Source of the DNA: Endomychus coccineus
Taxonomy: Eukaryota > Arthropoda > Insecta > Coleoptera > Endomychidae
DNA: 64,000 nucleotides
Assembly: GCA_958510875.1 (NCBI GenBank)
Contig: OY294070.1
Span: forward strand, 20,575,631 to 20,639,630
Reading direction: 5' to 3'
Each line of letters starts with the position of its first letter. The first letter of the stretch is position 1. A model generated the notes under the pieces. It saw only the letters and a list, made by a program, of their open reading frames with translations. It ran no database searches and was not told the origin of the DNA. The translations under genes and the position numbers were made by a program. Below, piece by piece: positions 63,337-64,000 of this stretch.

Positions 63337-63864
63337 AAGTAGTAAATTTAAATGGCTTTTCGAACAGCAAATAATATACAGCCTTCCATTCGAAAAAAAA
63401 AACTTTTTATGATTTTTCCCACGGACCGAAATACTTTTTTTCGGCCATCCTGTAAGCTGCACCTAAGATTTAATTGTGGGATATGAAGGCTAGGACTCTG
63501 GTTAATTATAACAGGAAGTTGAACTTTTGGAAATTATAAAATATAAATATATCAAGATTTTTCAAGAGCCTTCCATTTGAAAAAAGGAAGTTTTGGTCAT
63601 TTTTCCCACCGACCGAAATAATTTTTGTTCGGGCATCCTGTATATTGCACCAAAGATTTAATTGTGGAATATAAAGCCTGGACATTGGTTAATTATAACC
63701 GAAAGTTGAGATCAAAGTAATGATTGCTCATTATTTTTTTCTCAAATAAACCATCGTATGTCAATGACGATTGAAGATAGGTCTATGAACAATATACATA
63801 GACTTCTCTGTATATTATTTGCTTTTCGAAAAGCCATTTAAATTTAAATTTACTACTTCTAGTG
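63337..63864. repeat. Inverted repeat element near the window end
   Basis: AGAAGTAGTAAATTTAAATGGCTTTTCGAA at 63337-63382 is matched by its complement at about 63811-63864. Inside, a ~200-bp segment (CCTTCCATTCGAAAAA..CATCCTGTA..AAGATTTAATTGTGG) is duplicated directly at about 63382 and 63570. Related pieces continue past 63900, so the element probably extends beyond the window. Confidence 0.65.
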
Positions 63865-64000
63865 AATGGCTTTTCGAATAGCAGGCTATATATTCTACAA
63901 GTAAATGTCAGGTGCAGTATACGAGGGCCGAAAAAACGGTGGGACAAATCACCAAAAGTTCTTTTTTTCAAATGGAAAGCTCTGTATACTATTTCCTATT

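Overview
The window looks like insect nuclear DNA. It is AT-rich, has spliced genes with GT-AG introns, and carries a heavy load of decayed transposons (R1-like and Jockey/CR1-like LINEs, Penelope-like elements, hAT, mariner, a THAP-bearing DNA element and several foldback families). The two host genes are a zyxin-family LIM protein and Atrophin. The insect order cannot be fixed from sequence alone; a beetle-like or other repeat-rich insect genome is a guess.

Positions 1-1101 (+ strand) hold the last two coding exons of a zyxin/LPP/TRIP6-family gene (Zyx): the third LIM domain and a C-terminal PDZ-ligand-like tail, followed by an AT-rich 3' UTR. From 60531 down to 10186 (- strand) runs the C-terminal part of Atrophin/Grunge (Gug, the RERE/Atrophin-1 family) in 15 coding exons. 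All exon phases fit and together encode 1561 residues. They start at the GATA-like zinc finger and end at a stop codon at 10186-10188. The BAH, ELM2 and SANT exons expected upstream must lie beyond 64000. The two genes are convergent, separated by about 9 kb of LINE debris.

Nearly everything else is repeat DNA in Gug introns. Region by region: 4.5-9.6 kb, LINE fragments; 12.4-13.6 and 19.1-20.5 kb, long foldback elements; 14.2-16.8 kb, a broken Jockey-like LINE; 17.0-17.9 kb, GC-rich ~300-bp monomers ahead of a small ORF; 21.0-22.3 kb, an 11-copy 122-bp tandem array; 23.6-26.1 kb, a nearly full-length hAT; 28.3-28.8 kb, a foldback with a core-promoter signature; 31.1-32.1 kb, a young element with 83-bp terminal repeats; 35.0-40.0 kb, a LINE interrupted by a ~457-bp satellite, with part of the region duplicated at an exact offset; 42.7-46.4 kb, a LINE with perfect 15-bp target duplication that is itself split by a hAT with perfect 8-bp target duplication; 47.9-48.5 kb, an inverted-repeat element with a THAP-domain relic; 48.6-50.0 kb, another foldback; 50.7-52.4 kb, a 15-copy 113-bp array; 57.9-59.0 and 62.1-63.0 kb, two mariner relics.

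No new enzymatic system or defence locus was seen. The least explained signal is a family of foldback elements whose ends read (T)AGTCCAGTCAATAAGC. They carry, at 13 or more places in the window, copies of a motif close to GGGTCGCTGATCACGATTCC. I do not recognise this family.
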